In this document: positions 1 to 9,329 of the stretch, piece by piece
Layout of the letters: each line of letters starts with the position of its first letter
Numbering within the stretch: the stretch's first letter is position 1
From: Gryganskiella cystojenkinii
Taxonomy: Eukaryota > Mortierellomycota > Mortierellomycetes > Mortierellales > Mortierellaceae
Assembly: GCA_015852425.1 (NCBI GenBank)
Contig: JAAAIG010000790.1
Span: forward strand, 5,445 to 17,893
Length of the DNA: 12,449 bases
Direction of reading: 5' to 3'
Notes under the pieces: model-generated
Databases searched by the model: none
What the model was told of the DNA's origin: nothing
Seen by the model: only the letters and a program-made list of their open reading frames with translations
Position numbers and translations under genes: made by a program

Positions 1-69
1 GAGAGAGAGAGAGAGGGAGAGGGAGAGGGGGAGAGAGAGAGGGAAGGAGGGAGGGAGGGAGGGAGGGAG
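1..69 (+). repeat. Homopurine GA/GGGA microsatellite with G-quadruplex motif
   Basis: All 69 bases are G or A. The tract begins as (GA)n and changes to (GGGA)n. Five GGG runs separated by single A residues lie at 49-51, 53-55, 57-59, 61-63 and 65-67. This is the short-loop arrangement that favours parallel G-quadruplexes. Long homopurine mirror tracts can also form triplex DNA. The repeat touches the window edge, so its full length is unknown. Confidence 0.9.
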
Positions 70-1345
70 TGAGAGACTAAGGGCAGCTGGTTATGAATGC
101 GTTACGTGTTGAACTGGAATGAGTCGAATGAAAGTGTGAGAAAGAGAGAAAAAAAAATAGGTTAATAATTGAAATGGGGACATTCACATCTGCATGTAAT
201 GACAAAGAAAAGAAAGGGGGAATGCAATGTAAAACAAAAAAAAAAAAAAAATCAAGAGGTTCGTGCGACAGAATGAGCAAGCTACTGCTACTCTTTGCAT
301 GCGGGCATGGAGGGAACGGAGCAAGAAAAAAAAGAATGGAATCAGATTGAAAAGAATGGCGGCAATGGAAAGACACACCAAGGAAAAAGACCAGCAAAGA
401 CGCGAAATAGTAGAAAGCAAATAAATCTGAGAAGATGAACAGAAGACAAAGAACATCCGATCAGAAATGAAGGAAGGATAGTAAGCTGGGACGAGGCAGA
501 CGACCATAAACCCGCAGAGGGGGGTGAGTGCAGAATTGCCAAACAACAAACAATAACCCACAGAAAACTTGGACAAGGGAGCATATAAAGGTTCAACAAC
601 TTTTCTCAACTCGCATAAAAAGGATTCGTGATCCTGGTTTGAGCACCACGGAGGAGGAGAGAAAAAGAGGGATACCAGGGAGGGAGGAATGCTGCCGGTT
701 CAAAGGAGCTAAGTTGGTGAAAATGACAAGAACAACCTGAACGGACGAAAAAACAATTTTTTTGAGAGCAACTCAATGCGGGGCAGAGAAGGAGAGGAGA
801 GAAGCTGTTGAAGGGTGTGAGATGGTGCTTGGTGTGAGACATGTCGTGGGGAAACTGACCTGTTATGCCTACTGTTGCCGATCGAGTCGTTGGGGAATTG
901 AGCAACAGGAGAAAGATGAGAGGAGAGCGAAAGTGTAAGTGAGAGGTAGGCGCGTGGGTTGTGAGCAACAACAATGTCAATGCAAGGATATGGATGGATG
1001 GTGGTGTACGTTTATGAGGTTATGTATGAGTGGATGTCCTGAAGAAGGAAAGGTTGCTTGTGTGCCAAGGGACTGTTGAAGGTTGAAAATGGTTGATATT
1101 GCTTTGTATAATTTTTGTCGAGAATCAATCGAGATAAGACAACGAATCAAGAGAGCGAGAGATTGATAGAGAGACAGCAAGAAAGGACCGGACAGGTTTG
1201 TTGCGAGAACGAGAATGCGGCTACGAAAGAGGGAGAAAAGAGTAACAAAAAACGAAAAGAAAAAGAAAGTAAAGAGGGAAAAAGAGAGAAAACTCTGGAT
1301 GAGACACTGGAGGAAAAACGTACTCGCTTCACTGGAAAGTGAAAA
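70..1345. other. Purine-rich noncoding region, no supported gene
   Basis: The + strand is strongly rich in A and G almost throughout, with many AAGAAA, GGAGAG and GAGAGA runs and a 16-base poly(A) at 236-251. Open frames here are low-complexity (poly Ser/Leu/Phe on one strand, Lys/Glu/Arg on the other), as expected of biased composition. Some have no ATG, for example the one beginning with GTG at 528. The pyrimidine-rich minus strand resembles fungal promoter or 5'UTR sequence, so the region may lie upstream of a gene to the left. Confidence 0.6.
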
Positions 1346-3165
1346 GCAGATGGGGTCCGTGCCAACAACGCGAAGGGCTAAACAAAATCACGAAGATGTC
1401 GCGCGTTCAGGTGTCCACAGTATTCTGTTTTGGTTGTTGGTTGAGTTGTTACCACTCTCTCAGTGTGGGGTGTGAATCGACAGAGGTGGTCCCTTGTTGA
1501 AGTTTGTCCCTTAGGGATGGGGCCTTATTACCAAGCTGGATTGAATGGACTGAATGAATTGACGAATGAATAATATTAATAAAAAAAACGAATTGAATTG
1601 GGGTAGAGTAAGAAGCTCATTTCATATACCAGATCAAAAGCTCTCGCGTAAATCTCTTTTAATCCTTTTATCGCCTTCACCTTTCCAGGACCTGTCTCCG
1701 TCATGTTTTCATTGAACAATCAAATACGGGGACACAGGCATGGACACGTAAACCCCCCCGAGACTTCTTCTCCTTCCCTCCCTCTTGTCGTCTTTCGTCC
1801 TTCATCTTACTCGAGAAAAATAATAGGTTTTATTGCTGACCCTCTCTACTCCAATCTTTTGCATCATGACGATGATACTTAATTACCACAGCTTTGGGAT
1901 TAAACTGACGGAGAACATGCAAAAAACGGGAGAGAGACAGAGACAGATATGGGGAGAGTGTGTGTGTGGGTGTGTGCGCGTAGAAAAAAGTTCAAAAAAA
2001 GGAAAGCACTATCTGCTTTAGAAAGGTTCTAACTTTTTTCATTCTTGCTACCATTTTTATATCCCTCTCGCACGATTACTCCCCAGCGAAAGACAGCTGT
2101 TTCGTCTTTTCCCGTTTCCTTTGTATTATGTTGTTGTGGCTGTTATTGCAAGCTCATGGTTGTTGTTGAATGAACAAACTGCACAAGGGGAGCGAGGTGC
2201 CAGAAACATTTTTTGCCCTGTCTCCACGTCGAGAAAGGGGGAAAAATACTAAAAAGTACAGGAGGAAGAAATGATCCAAGGGGTTTTTTTGTCGCTTACG
2301 AATCTGTCTAACAAGCAAAAACCTCACACACACACAACACACAAAAAACGAGAACAAACAAAGTTCACTCAGAGTAACGAGTCTGGAAACTCGAAGGCAT
2401 TATTAAATGTAAGACGGAGGCAAGAAGACAAATGAAGTAAAAGAAATTAGAAAACATGGCAAGGTACAACGCCAAAAGGTGAATGAGCGAACAACACCGA
2501 ACATCAACACCCCACATTTTCTCTTGCAGCCTTTTATGACCTTGGTCGGTGTGCAGTTGCATACTGCGTCACTTTCCTCTGTGCTGCATTGTCCATTGTG
2601 CAGTCTCTGCCTCCCTCTCTGTCTCTCTTTCTTCCAGGCTCGCTCTAGAGTAGTCGTGCTTGCTCATGTATGTGATATGGGATCTGGATTTTGACCAGGG
2701 GAATGAGGGGGAGTACGCACAGGGAAAAAGGAAAAAAACCTTAAACCCAATGGGGTACAGATTGGACAGGAGGTGAAGTCCAAGTGAGTTTAGAGCTATC
2801 GAGGGCCCTTGTTGGGTCTGGAAGGTATACTCTTATTGTTTTTTCTGGTAAGAAAGGACAGGCATGGCAACTCAAAGGAGACAAAGGACGGGGAAAAACG
2901 TGAACCCCCTTCAACATTCCTCTTTCGGATCATTTTTCAAAAGAACAAAGCAAGAATTAGAAAGCCATATCACTGATTTTTTTTTCCGGTTTTTGTATCC
3001 ACGATCGTGTTTCTAAAAAAACTGAGAAAAACGTATTGCAGTTTAGCTGTTGAAAGGATAAAAAAATTAGTCCTCGATTACGAGTCAGGATCCGATCCCT
3101 CAAGTTTACCCTTTGTTAGCTAACGAACGCGCTGCTGGTGAGGATACACTTGGATACAACATGGG
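1346..3165. other. Mixed AT-rich noncoding region, no supported gene
   Basis: I see no coding segment with family resemblance on either strand. It contains a pyrimidine-rich stretch at about 1764-1813, a GT-rich run near 1957-1980, a CA run near 2324-2343, and a perfect 10-bp palindrome GTTAGCTAAC at 3115-3124. Open frames are at most about 70 residues and look random. I found no tRNA A/B boxes or other RNA gene signature. Confidence 0.55.
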
Positions 3166-3203
3166 GAAAACCGAACGAAAACCGAACGAAAACCGAGCCG
3201 AAC
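3166..3203 (+). repeat. Short tandem repeat, unit AAAACCGAACG
   Basis: Two perfect 11-bp units are followed by a third that diverges (AAAACCGAGCCGAAC). The array stands in noncoding sequence. It may be simple slippage or a cluster of binding sites. The CCGAAC/AACCG core also appears in the separate array near 4491. Confidence 0.75.
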
Positions 3204-4490
3204 AAAACAATACGAAAATAAATTAACAGGAAAAGAAACTGGTCTCCGTTCGGTGACTCCACGGTCTCGTTCTATCCTGGAGCTCATGTCTTCGCGTGGC
3301 TAGAGTCCCTTCATTGTGAATCGCGTGGAGAAAATATCACAGAAGAATAATGAGAAAAGAGCGGACAAACGAGGGAGAAGGAGATAGAAAATAAATAAAT
3401 GGAAGGTTCACAGGAGGGATTAACATGGCTTAAGCCCCTTCTCGGTGTTGTAGTATTCTTCGGTACTGCTATCTATCCCTTGGACTTTAATAACTCTCTC
3501 TATGTCTCCAACTCGAGTTCGAAAAAGACTCTTTGGCAGCATCATTTTTCTTTCTCCACCCCTTCTTTCACAACACCATCTGCAACCCACTGCGCATCGT
3601 GTTCTAGCCTAAATGAACACGTTACTTCCATGACTTTTTTTTTTAATTCCTAGTTAAAGGTTCCTAGGTGAAAAAGGGTCCCTTGATCTGCTTTGTGCAT
3701 GGGTGATTATACAGCAACTAATGAAACTTTTATAACTAAACAGAAAGTAAGCCATTCCGTTAGAACCATAACTCACACTCTCCTCTCGCTTTCCTATTCC
3801 TTGATCAATGTTGACCTCAACATCTACCAAAAATAAAATAAAAATAAAAATAAAAAATCGTGTTTTAGGCGCCATCTATGTTTCTCCAGAACATGGCCTT
3901 TGAAGATCACGCACGTAAACACGAGTACTCTCCCCAAGTTCCCCCTTTCTTTTCAGTTCTCGTCGCTCCTTACGCCTTCATCCCCCTGACATGGTGTACC
4001 CTATGCCATCTGACAAGTTTCACCCTATCACTAGAACACCTTTTAAGATGGAGAGGGTCCTGGAGATGGAGCAATCGACTAGAGACGGAAGGGAGATTGG
4101 AGATGGCCTTCAAGATGGGCAACTTATTCGCAGGTGTTTTTTTATTTTATTTTTTTTGGTTTTTTCTCAGGAACAACAGAACGGACAACGGTTATCCCTT
4201 GAAAACAACAATGTAGCCCCTTGATGCTTTGAAGGAGTTGCCATCATTGCAGCTCGCCCGTCGCCGACAAACACAGCCACCATCAGAAAAGAAAGACCAT
4301 CAAGGAGAACAAGGAAAAAAGAGATGCAGCTTGCCACATGGGAAAAAGAGTGTGTCTATCCTCCTTTGAGGCCGTGGTTAGGAGGTGTTTCTCTGCATCT
4401 TGGCGTGTGCAAGTCCATTAACGATTAAACCCTCCCTTCTCCTTTCCCTTTTAGCTTTCTCGACCACATATCCCTCTCCTCAGCTGTCGT
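3204..4490. other. Noncoding region with small open frames, no supported gene
   Basis: ATG-started frames at 3399-3653 (84 aa) and 3878-4216 (112 aa) show no recognisable domain. The second overlaps a 77-codon frame in another phase. An A-rich (AAAAT)n run lies at about 3829-3857, and repeated GGAGATGG-like words at about 4047-4110. A T-rich stretch at about 4132-4170 is bounded by CAG|GTG and CTCAG, so it resembles a very short intron, but it is only about 40 nt. I treat all of this as noncoding. Confidence 0.5.
3829..3857 (+). repeat. A-rich AAAAT-type simple repeat
   Basis: A run of A4-5T units in noncoding DNA. No function is suggested by the sequence. Confidence 0.7.
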
Positions 4491-4520
4491 TAACCGTCAA
4501 CCGTCCAACCGCCAACCGTT
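4491..4520 (+). repeat. Array of four AACCG units (Myb-site-like)
   Basis: Four copies of AACCG occur at 7- to 8-bp spacing, each preceded by T or C (TAACCG, CAACCG). These words match the reverse complement of typical Myb recognition cores. Function is not shown. The array lies about 470 nt beyond the stop of the SNF2 gene in the gene-poor region. Confidence 0.6.
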
Positions 4521-4987
4521 TAGGTAAAAAAGCGAGGGGAAGGGAAAGACGACAAAAGAGAGATGGTGGCCATCTTTGCCTCCTTCTTCCCCGGGATAAG
4601 AAAACCAGGAAAAAACGACAATATGCATGCATGATGCTGGATTACACGTGCATCAGATGCGGAAAACCACGTACACCACTTGGGAGCTCAGTATTCCCAC
4701 ATTGTGCAGTCAAAGAGAATAACCCTTGCATGGGACTTCGTCGCCAGGATTCTATGCAGCACAACCTCCGATTCGACATCTACGCTGAGGGAATGTTACA
4801 GAGGTTTTATTACAGATGGAAGAGAGTCGCACAAGGGGGAGAGGGGAAGAGTAGAAGTGACGATATGCAAAAGTACAGTATGAGCTAATGAAGCTAGCAA
4901 GAAAGGGAAAAGAAGAGAGAAGAGAGGAGTAACTATGTGGCAAAAGATCCGGTTTCAATAGTCGCAGAGCAAGTGGTGAACGTAAGC
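4521..4987. other. 3' flank of the SNF2-RING gene, probable 3'UTR on the minus strand
   Basis: This is noncoding sequence after the SNF2 stop. The longest + strand open frame through it (4385-4888) begins with GTG, not ATG. Its first ATG is near 4631, leaving about 85 codons without family resemblance. A CxxC...C arrangement in that frame is probably chance. The minus strand has the AATAAA candidate at 4806-4811. Confidence 0.5.
4806..4811 (-). terminator. Candidate polyadenylation signal AATAAA for the SNF2-RING gene
   Basis: On the minus strand an AATAAA hexamer lies about 180 nt downstream of the stop at 4988-4990. The sequence from there to the stop carries no other gene feature and is most simply read as 3'UTR. 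Placement is plausible but not proven. Confidence 0.35.
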
Positions 4988-7900
4988 TTAGCCTCGCGAG
5001 AAAAGGTATACCAATTCTTGCAACTATTCGTTGTGATGACAGAAGCAATTGCGTCAGTAGGGGTTTGCTTACACAAGGTATAGATAAAGGTGAAACAAAA
5101 CATAAAAAGTACAATAGCAGCAAAAATAATATAACTTACGCCGAGCTTGGCAAGCTTAGGGACGGTTCCCTCGCCAAGGGCACCATCAGCCAAGGCCTGC
5201 TTCTTCTCCTGCAAAATCAGGATGCGGTCCTCGACCGTGTCGGGGATACACAGGCGGTGAACGTGAACGTTCCTGGTTTGACCAATACGATGCACACGGT
5301 CGATGGCCTGGTTCTCAAGGGCAGGGTTCCACCAAGGGTCCATCATCACAACACTATTCACAAGAACAAGAAGGTACAAGTCAGGTGCCACGCAAGCGAA
5401 GCAATTCAGTGGTAAAATACAAAGTAATTCGTTGGTAAAGTACAAAGCAAACTTACTGGTTCGCGACCGTCATGTTCAGACCAAGGGATCCGCACTTTAA
5501 ACTGATAAGCATCACAGAGAAGCGAGGGTCGTTCGTCATCTTGTGCACAGCCTCGTTTCTGGCTTGAGGAGACATAGAGCCATCATACTATTGATCGGAA
5601 GAAGTCCATCACAGAGGTAGGCCATCACAAAGAAAAGTCCTTATTAATATCTTGGATCGAAACATGAGCGCAAGAGTATCGACTATTGGCACTTTGAATC
5701 TCATGTCATACCTTCAAGTACTTGATGCCTTGACTTTGCAAGGGCTTCTCAATAAGCGACAAAAGACTCGTAAACTGGGAAAAGACGATGACCTTCTCGC
5801 GCTTCCGGATGACATCCTGCACAACATCAATCATCCGATCAATCTTGCTGCTGCTAATCCACTCATCAAGCTCCTCTGGAACCGCCACGTCCATGGTCGG
5901 TAACTTTCCATCATCAAAATCCCCGTCTCCATTGTCAACAGCCTTGCCCTTGCCCTTGGGATCCAGAGCAGCTTCAGCAATAGGAGCCGGGTTAAAGCGC
6001 TCGTTAAAGTCGGCAACCGGGATAAGGTCTTCAACTCGAGTCTTTCCTCGGCATTCTGGACACTTTCCAGCTTCCTCATGTTGTTGAAGATACGCAGTGA
6101 TACACGCACGACAGTAGATATGCCCACAGCCGCTGAGGATAACACTTTCCTCACCGACATCCATGCAAATGGGGCACTCGACCGCCTCCATGCCTCTCTC
6201 CAGCAACCGACGACGAATGTCCTCCAAAAGGTTGTCAAGAAGGGTATCCACATGAGCTCTTTTGTCTTCAGGTGCATCGACTTCCGTGGCCTTGTCAAAG
6301 TCTTTGATCAAGTGAGGATGACAGCACGCCTGTCGCAATCGAAGAAGAAGAACCAAGATCTACAAAGATTTTAAAAGGAGATTGAAGAAAGAGGAGGTTA
6401 ATGATAGGCTGTTATGCCTTCTCTCATGTTTCCAAGATGACAAGAAATACGACTTACATTGGAGTAGTTCTTCATCACCGTGCCAGCCTTGACATAGGCA
6501 TTAAAACGTTCACGAGTCCGAGTCTCCAGAGCTTCGTAGAAAGCGCGCTCATCAGCAGAAAATGGCGTCTCGACCTTTTGCACATTACGCTCTGGCAGCT
6601 GCAGGATAGGCTTGCCGTCGACTGTACTCGTCTTTGTTCTGCGCAGACAGACAGCCTTCAGTAAAGCCTGAACGCGCTGCATTGCATTTCCATAACCCTT
6701 CATTTTTTTCATCGGGGACGAGATCTTGTCACGGAACTCCTCCCACTCACAGTAGGGTTTGATGTGGAGGAAGCGCATCAGGGAGAATAGCTCATCGACA
6801 TTATTTTGAACAGGAGTGCCTATCGAGATTTGAACATTAAAGGTGTTAACGACCGATGACTAACCACCACGACATGTATCCATTCCCATGTCCAGCTGGC
6901 AAACGCACCTGTGAGACACCATCGATACGTAGCAGACAGCAATGCACAAGCCTTTGAGGCTTTTGTGGTCTTGTTCTTGATCACGTGAGCCTCATCAATG
7001 ACAATCCGATGAAAGTTGGCCTTAAACAAAGTCCCAATTGGCTTGTGCTTGGAGGGAGCACCTTCCTTGACTCCCATTTCACCAGACAACGTCGTAGCTG
7101 TAGTGATGATCACTGTATAGGTGGAAGATAGCAGACGTGTTAGAGCTCCATTTCAACAGGTCACTAGAAGCGTCATTTAATTCCTCTACTTACCATCATA
7201 TCGCCGCAACATCTCCGGGTCGCTGAACTTGGCCGAGCCGTGATAGATGTGAATCTTCAAAAGGCCAGGTTGTGTCTTTGATGTCAGTTCTTCCTTCCAC
7301 TGGTACATCAAAGCGACAGGAGCGATCACCAACGTTGCCTTCGTCTGCACCAACATTTTCTCTGCAGGGGGATGGTAATACACCGTGCTGCGGTCCCAAA
7401 TGACTGAATCATCGATCGAATCTCGAGGGCGTGACACGATAAGGGCCATCGTCTGGATGGTCTTCCCCAAACCCTATAGATAAGAATAAAAAATGGAGGT
7501 CACGGAATTAGGATACGTTGATTCCCCGTACTTCTGATTATCATAACCAAAGCATGATCCTGGTCCTATCACTTGCCATATCATCAGCCAGGATGCCTCC
7601 ACGGTTTGTTCCATCCTCCATCTTTTGCAACCATGTCAGACCAATCTTTTGATGCTCCAAAAGCGCAATATGATCTGCCATGCCCTCCGGAGTTCCCGTT
7701 CGGTCTTGAGGCGCAATCTCCTCCTCGGCAGCCTGAATGTTTGCCAACAGTTCACGAAGCTCCTTCTCCGACTGTTCCTGAGTAACGCTGCGGGAATAGT
7801 CATAGGACGAGCTATAAGAGCTGTACGACGATGGGTATCGATCCCAAGCAGCGGACTGATTAGACGCCCACCCATCGTAATCATACTCGTCCTCGTCCTC

Positions 7901-9329
7901 GTCATCATCGGAAAGGTCGTAAATGTTGCCATACGAGCCCCAAGAATTGCTGGAGGACTGTGCGTTGAAGTGTTGGGTATTGTAGTTGCTGAAGGCATTG
8001 AAGGTTCTTGCAAGAGCACTTGCTAAGGTCCACTGAACATTTTTATAAGGCGTTTCATCATCCGAGTGGATTTCGTGAACCTGCTTGGTCAAGTCGATGG
8101 TGGGTCGAGTGAGGTCGATAGCTGTATTGGTAGATCCTGCAGTCGATCCAGTCGACTGAGGAACTTGAGCCCGAGCCCGGTTTTGGTCTATCATGTTGCG
8201 AAAACAAAAGATGAGCCAATCGTTCACAATGGTGGCAAAGTAATAAAAAAAAAAAGGCAAAGTAAAAAGGCGAAGGTTGATGTACAACATGTGCTAGAAG
8301 TAAATGGCAATACATATGATAAAACTCACCACTCAAAATACCAATCGCCGCCGTTTGCGTTGCAGTCAGAGGTGCGCTTGGTGTGGTACTTGACGAAGCA
8401 GCGGAGGACGAAGAGGATGATCCACCGGCGGCGGGTCGCTTGTCAAAGATGGAAAAGACCGGCTGACTTGGACGAGGGAGACCGTTGCTGTCGAGTGACT
8501 GAGCCGATTGTTTCTTGGGAGAGGTGGAAAGACTGTAGCTGCTTGCATCAGACATTTCAAAGAGACGGGCCATTTCCTCATCCTCACGTTCCTGTCTGGC
8601 TTTGTCGAGTTTGGACTGCATCAGCAACTTGCCGGGGCTTGATCCAGGTCCCGATCCTGGGGAAGCGAAGTTTGTGTTCTTGTTGAAGGTCTGGATCTCT
8701 TCCTCCTGAATCGACCGCGCAAAGACTTCATCGTCCTCCTCCCGCTTGCGCTTCATATCTGCCCAGCGTTGTTCCATCTCGGCTTGTTGTTTCAGAAGCG
8801 CCTCAAGGTCCATATCGTCCTCTCCAGCGTCCTTCAAGGCGAGGATGACACTCTCGGCTGCATTCTTGTCAGTAGAGGATCCTGAGGCTGAACCAGATCC
8901 AGAGTAGGAGTGTGAGAATGTAGAGTCCAAAGTGTCAAAGCCAGAGACACTGCTTGATGGCGAAAGGTCAAAGGAGGTGTTGGCGGATTCGAGCTTGAGT
9001 TTCTTTGTGGCTTGTTCGAGAGGAGAGGGAGAACGGGTACGCCCTGGGCTGGAGATAGGGGGTAGATGTTCCGACTCTGGAGAAATGGAGCCTCCGTTGC
9101 GTTCATTCTCATTCTTGACATTGGTCTTGTTAGCGGGTAAATGTTTGCCGTCGTCGTCGTCGTCGTCGGCGTCGTCTTCGATGCCGAGTGCTGTGGCAAT
9201 TTGGTTTTCGAGTTGCTTGATTTCTTCACGCAGGGCTTCCTTGCGTTTGGCAGTGTTGATAACGGTGTTGCTCTCAAGCTGTTGTCGACAAACATTAAGT
9301 CTCGCCGTCAGACCTTCGACGTCCGTCAT
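4988..9329 (-). CDS. Uls1/Ris1-like SNF2-family DNA translocase with RING E3 ligase domain (putative SUMO-targeted ubiquitin ligase)
   Basis: Nine exons, read right to left: 9329-8330, 8187-7577, 7473-7194, 7112-6909, 6819-6458, 6359-5712, 5587-5457, 5353-5140, 5023-4988. They sum to 3486 nt, giving 1161 residues plus stop with no frame break. The start at 9329 is the only in-frame ATG before the conserved region and has A at -3. Residues 1-330 are charged and low-complexity, with a possible coiled coil near 10-48 and basic NLS-like KKLK and KRKR. SIM-like IDLT motifs sit at 357-360 and 364-367. ATPase motifs: Walker A around 530-542 (DDMGLGKT), DEAH 670-673, LTGTPVQN 697-704. The RING has C881, C884, C897, H899, C902, C905, C919 and C922. 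The helicase C lobe has KVIVFSQF 1008-1015, SLGLNMT near 1069-1075 and DRVHRIGQ 1097-1104. RING placement between the lobes defines the Rad5/Rad16/Uls1 group. No HIRAN domain is visible, and the ANHVV-DPWWNP and C-terminal LG-QEL-YLF segments favour Uls1 over Rad5/HLTF. A nuclear role in clearing SUMO conjugates or genome stability is inferred from the family. Confidence 0.93.
5401..5446 (+). repeat. Imperfect 23-bp tandem duplication in SNF2-gene intron 7
   Basis: Two adjacent 23-base copies (5401-5423 and 5424-5446) differ at four positions. The first four bases of a possible third copy follow. The array sits in the 103-nt intron 5354-5456, next to the GTAAGT donor. It lengthens the intron without touching the splice signals. 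Confidence 0.75.
7474..7576 (-). other. GC-AG intron inside the Walker A motif of the SNF2 gene
   Basis: The upstream exon ends with the codons for ILADDM and is followed by GCAAGT. The downstream exon begins GGT TTG GGG AAG ACC (GLGKT) after TATAG. Joining at ATG|GGT restores the invariant SNF2 motif DDMGLGKT. No GT in the neighbourhood gives an in-frame product with this motif, because using GTGATA three bases further in shifts the frame. GCAAGT is the usual context of the minor GC donors that the standard spliceosome accepts. The intron is 103 nt, like its neighbours. Confidence 0.88.
9150..9176 (-). repeat. In-frame GAC trinucleotide repeat coding for poly-Asp in the SNF2-RING protein
   Basis: Near-pure GAC codons encode an Asp-rich run at residues 52-60 (DDADDDDDD) in the disordered N-terminal region. 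The repeat keeps frame, so length changes by whole units would alter only the acidic tract. On the + strand it appears as GTC repeats. Confidence 0.85.

Noticed and set aside
1764..2021. Pyrimidine tract followed by ATG frames on the + strand as a small gene start
   Set aside because: The 62-codon frame that follows is low-complexity and has no convincing exon continuation.
3061..3130. Possible tRNA-like segment (GAGTCAGGATCCGATCCC)
   Set aside because: It does not match the B-box consensus, and I could not find a partner A box or a cloverleaf.
3399..3653. 84-residue ATG-started frame with a hydrophobic segment
   Set aside because: Single short frame, no recognisable domain, no splice or promoter context. 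Expected by chance in AT-rich DNA.
3878..4224. Overlapping + strand frames with a possible 40-nt intron near 4132-4170
   Set aside because: Joining CTTATTCGCAG to GAACAACAG would give a roughly 60-residue peptide, but the intron would be shorter than every other intron in the window and the peptide matches nothing I know.
4385..4888. 167-codon + strand open frame with cysteine pairs
   Set aside because: It begins with GTG, and its first ATG is near 4631. It has no family resemblance and uneven low-complexity composition. It overlaps the probable 3'UTR of the SNF2 gene on the other strand.
8066..8686. 206-codon + strand frame
   Set aside because: It lies antisense to exons 1-2 of the SNF2 gene and its intron. 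The minus-strand reading is clearly the coding one. The same reasoning removes the antisense frames at 5065-5415, 7625-8026, 8932-9369 and 9701-10159.
4988..9329. Assignment of the SNF2 gene as Rad5/HLTF or Rad16
   Set aside because: The domain order is shared, but no N-terminal HIRAN domain is visible, and the SIMs plus the ANHVV-DPWWNP and LG-QEL-YLF features fit Uls1/Rrp1/Rrp2 better. A tree of the ATPase domain would settle this.
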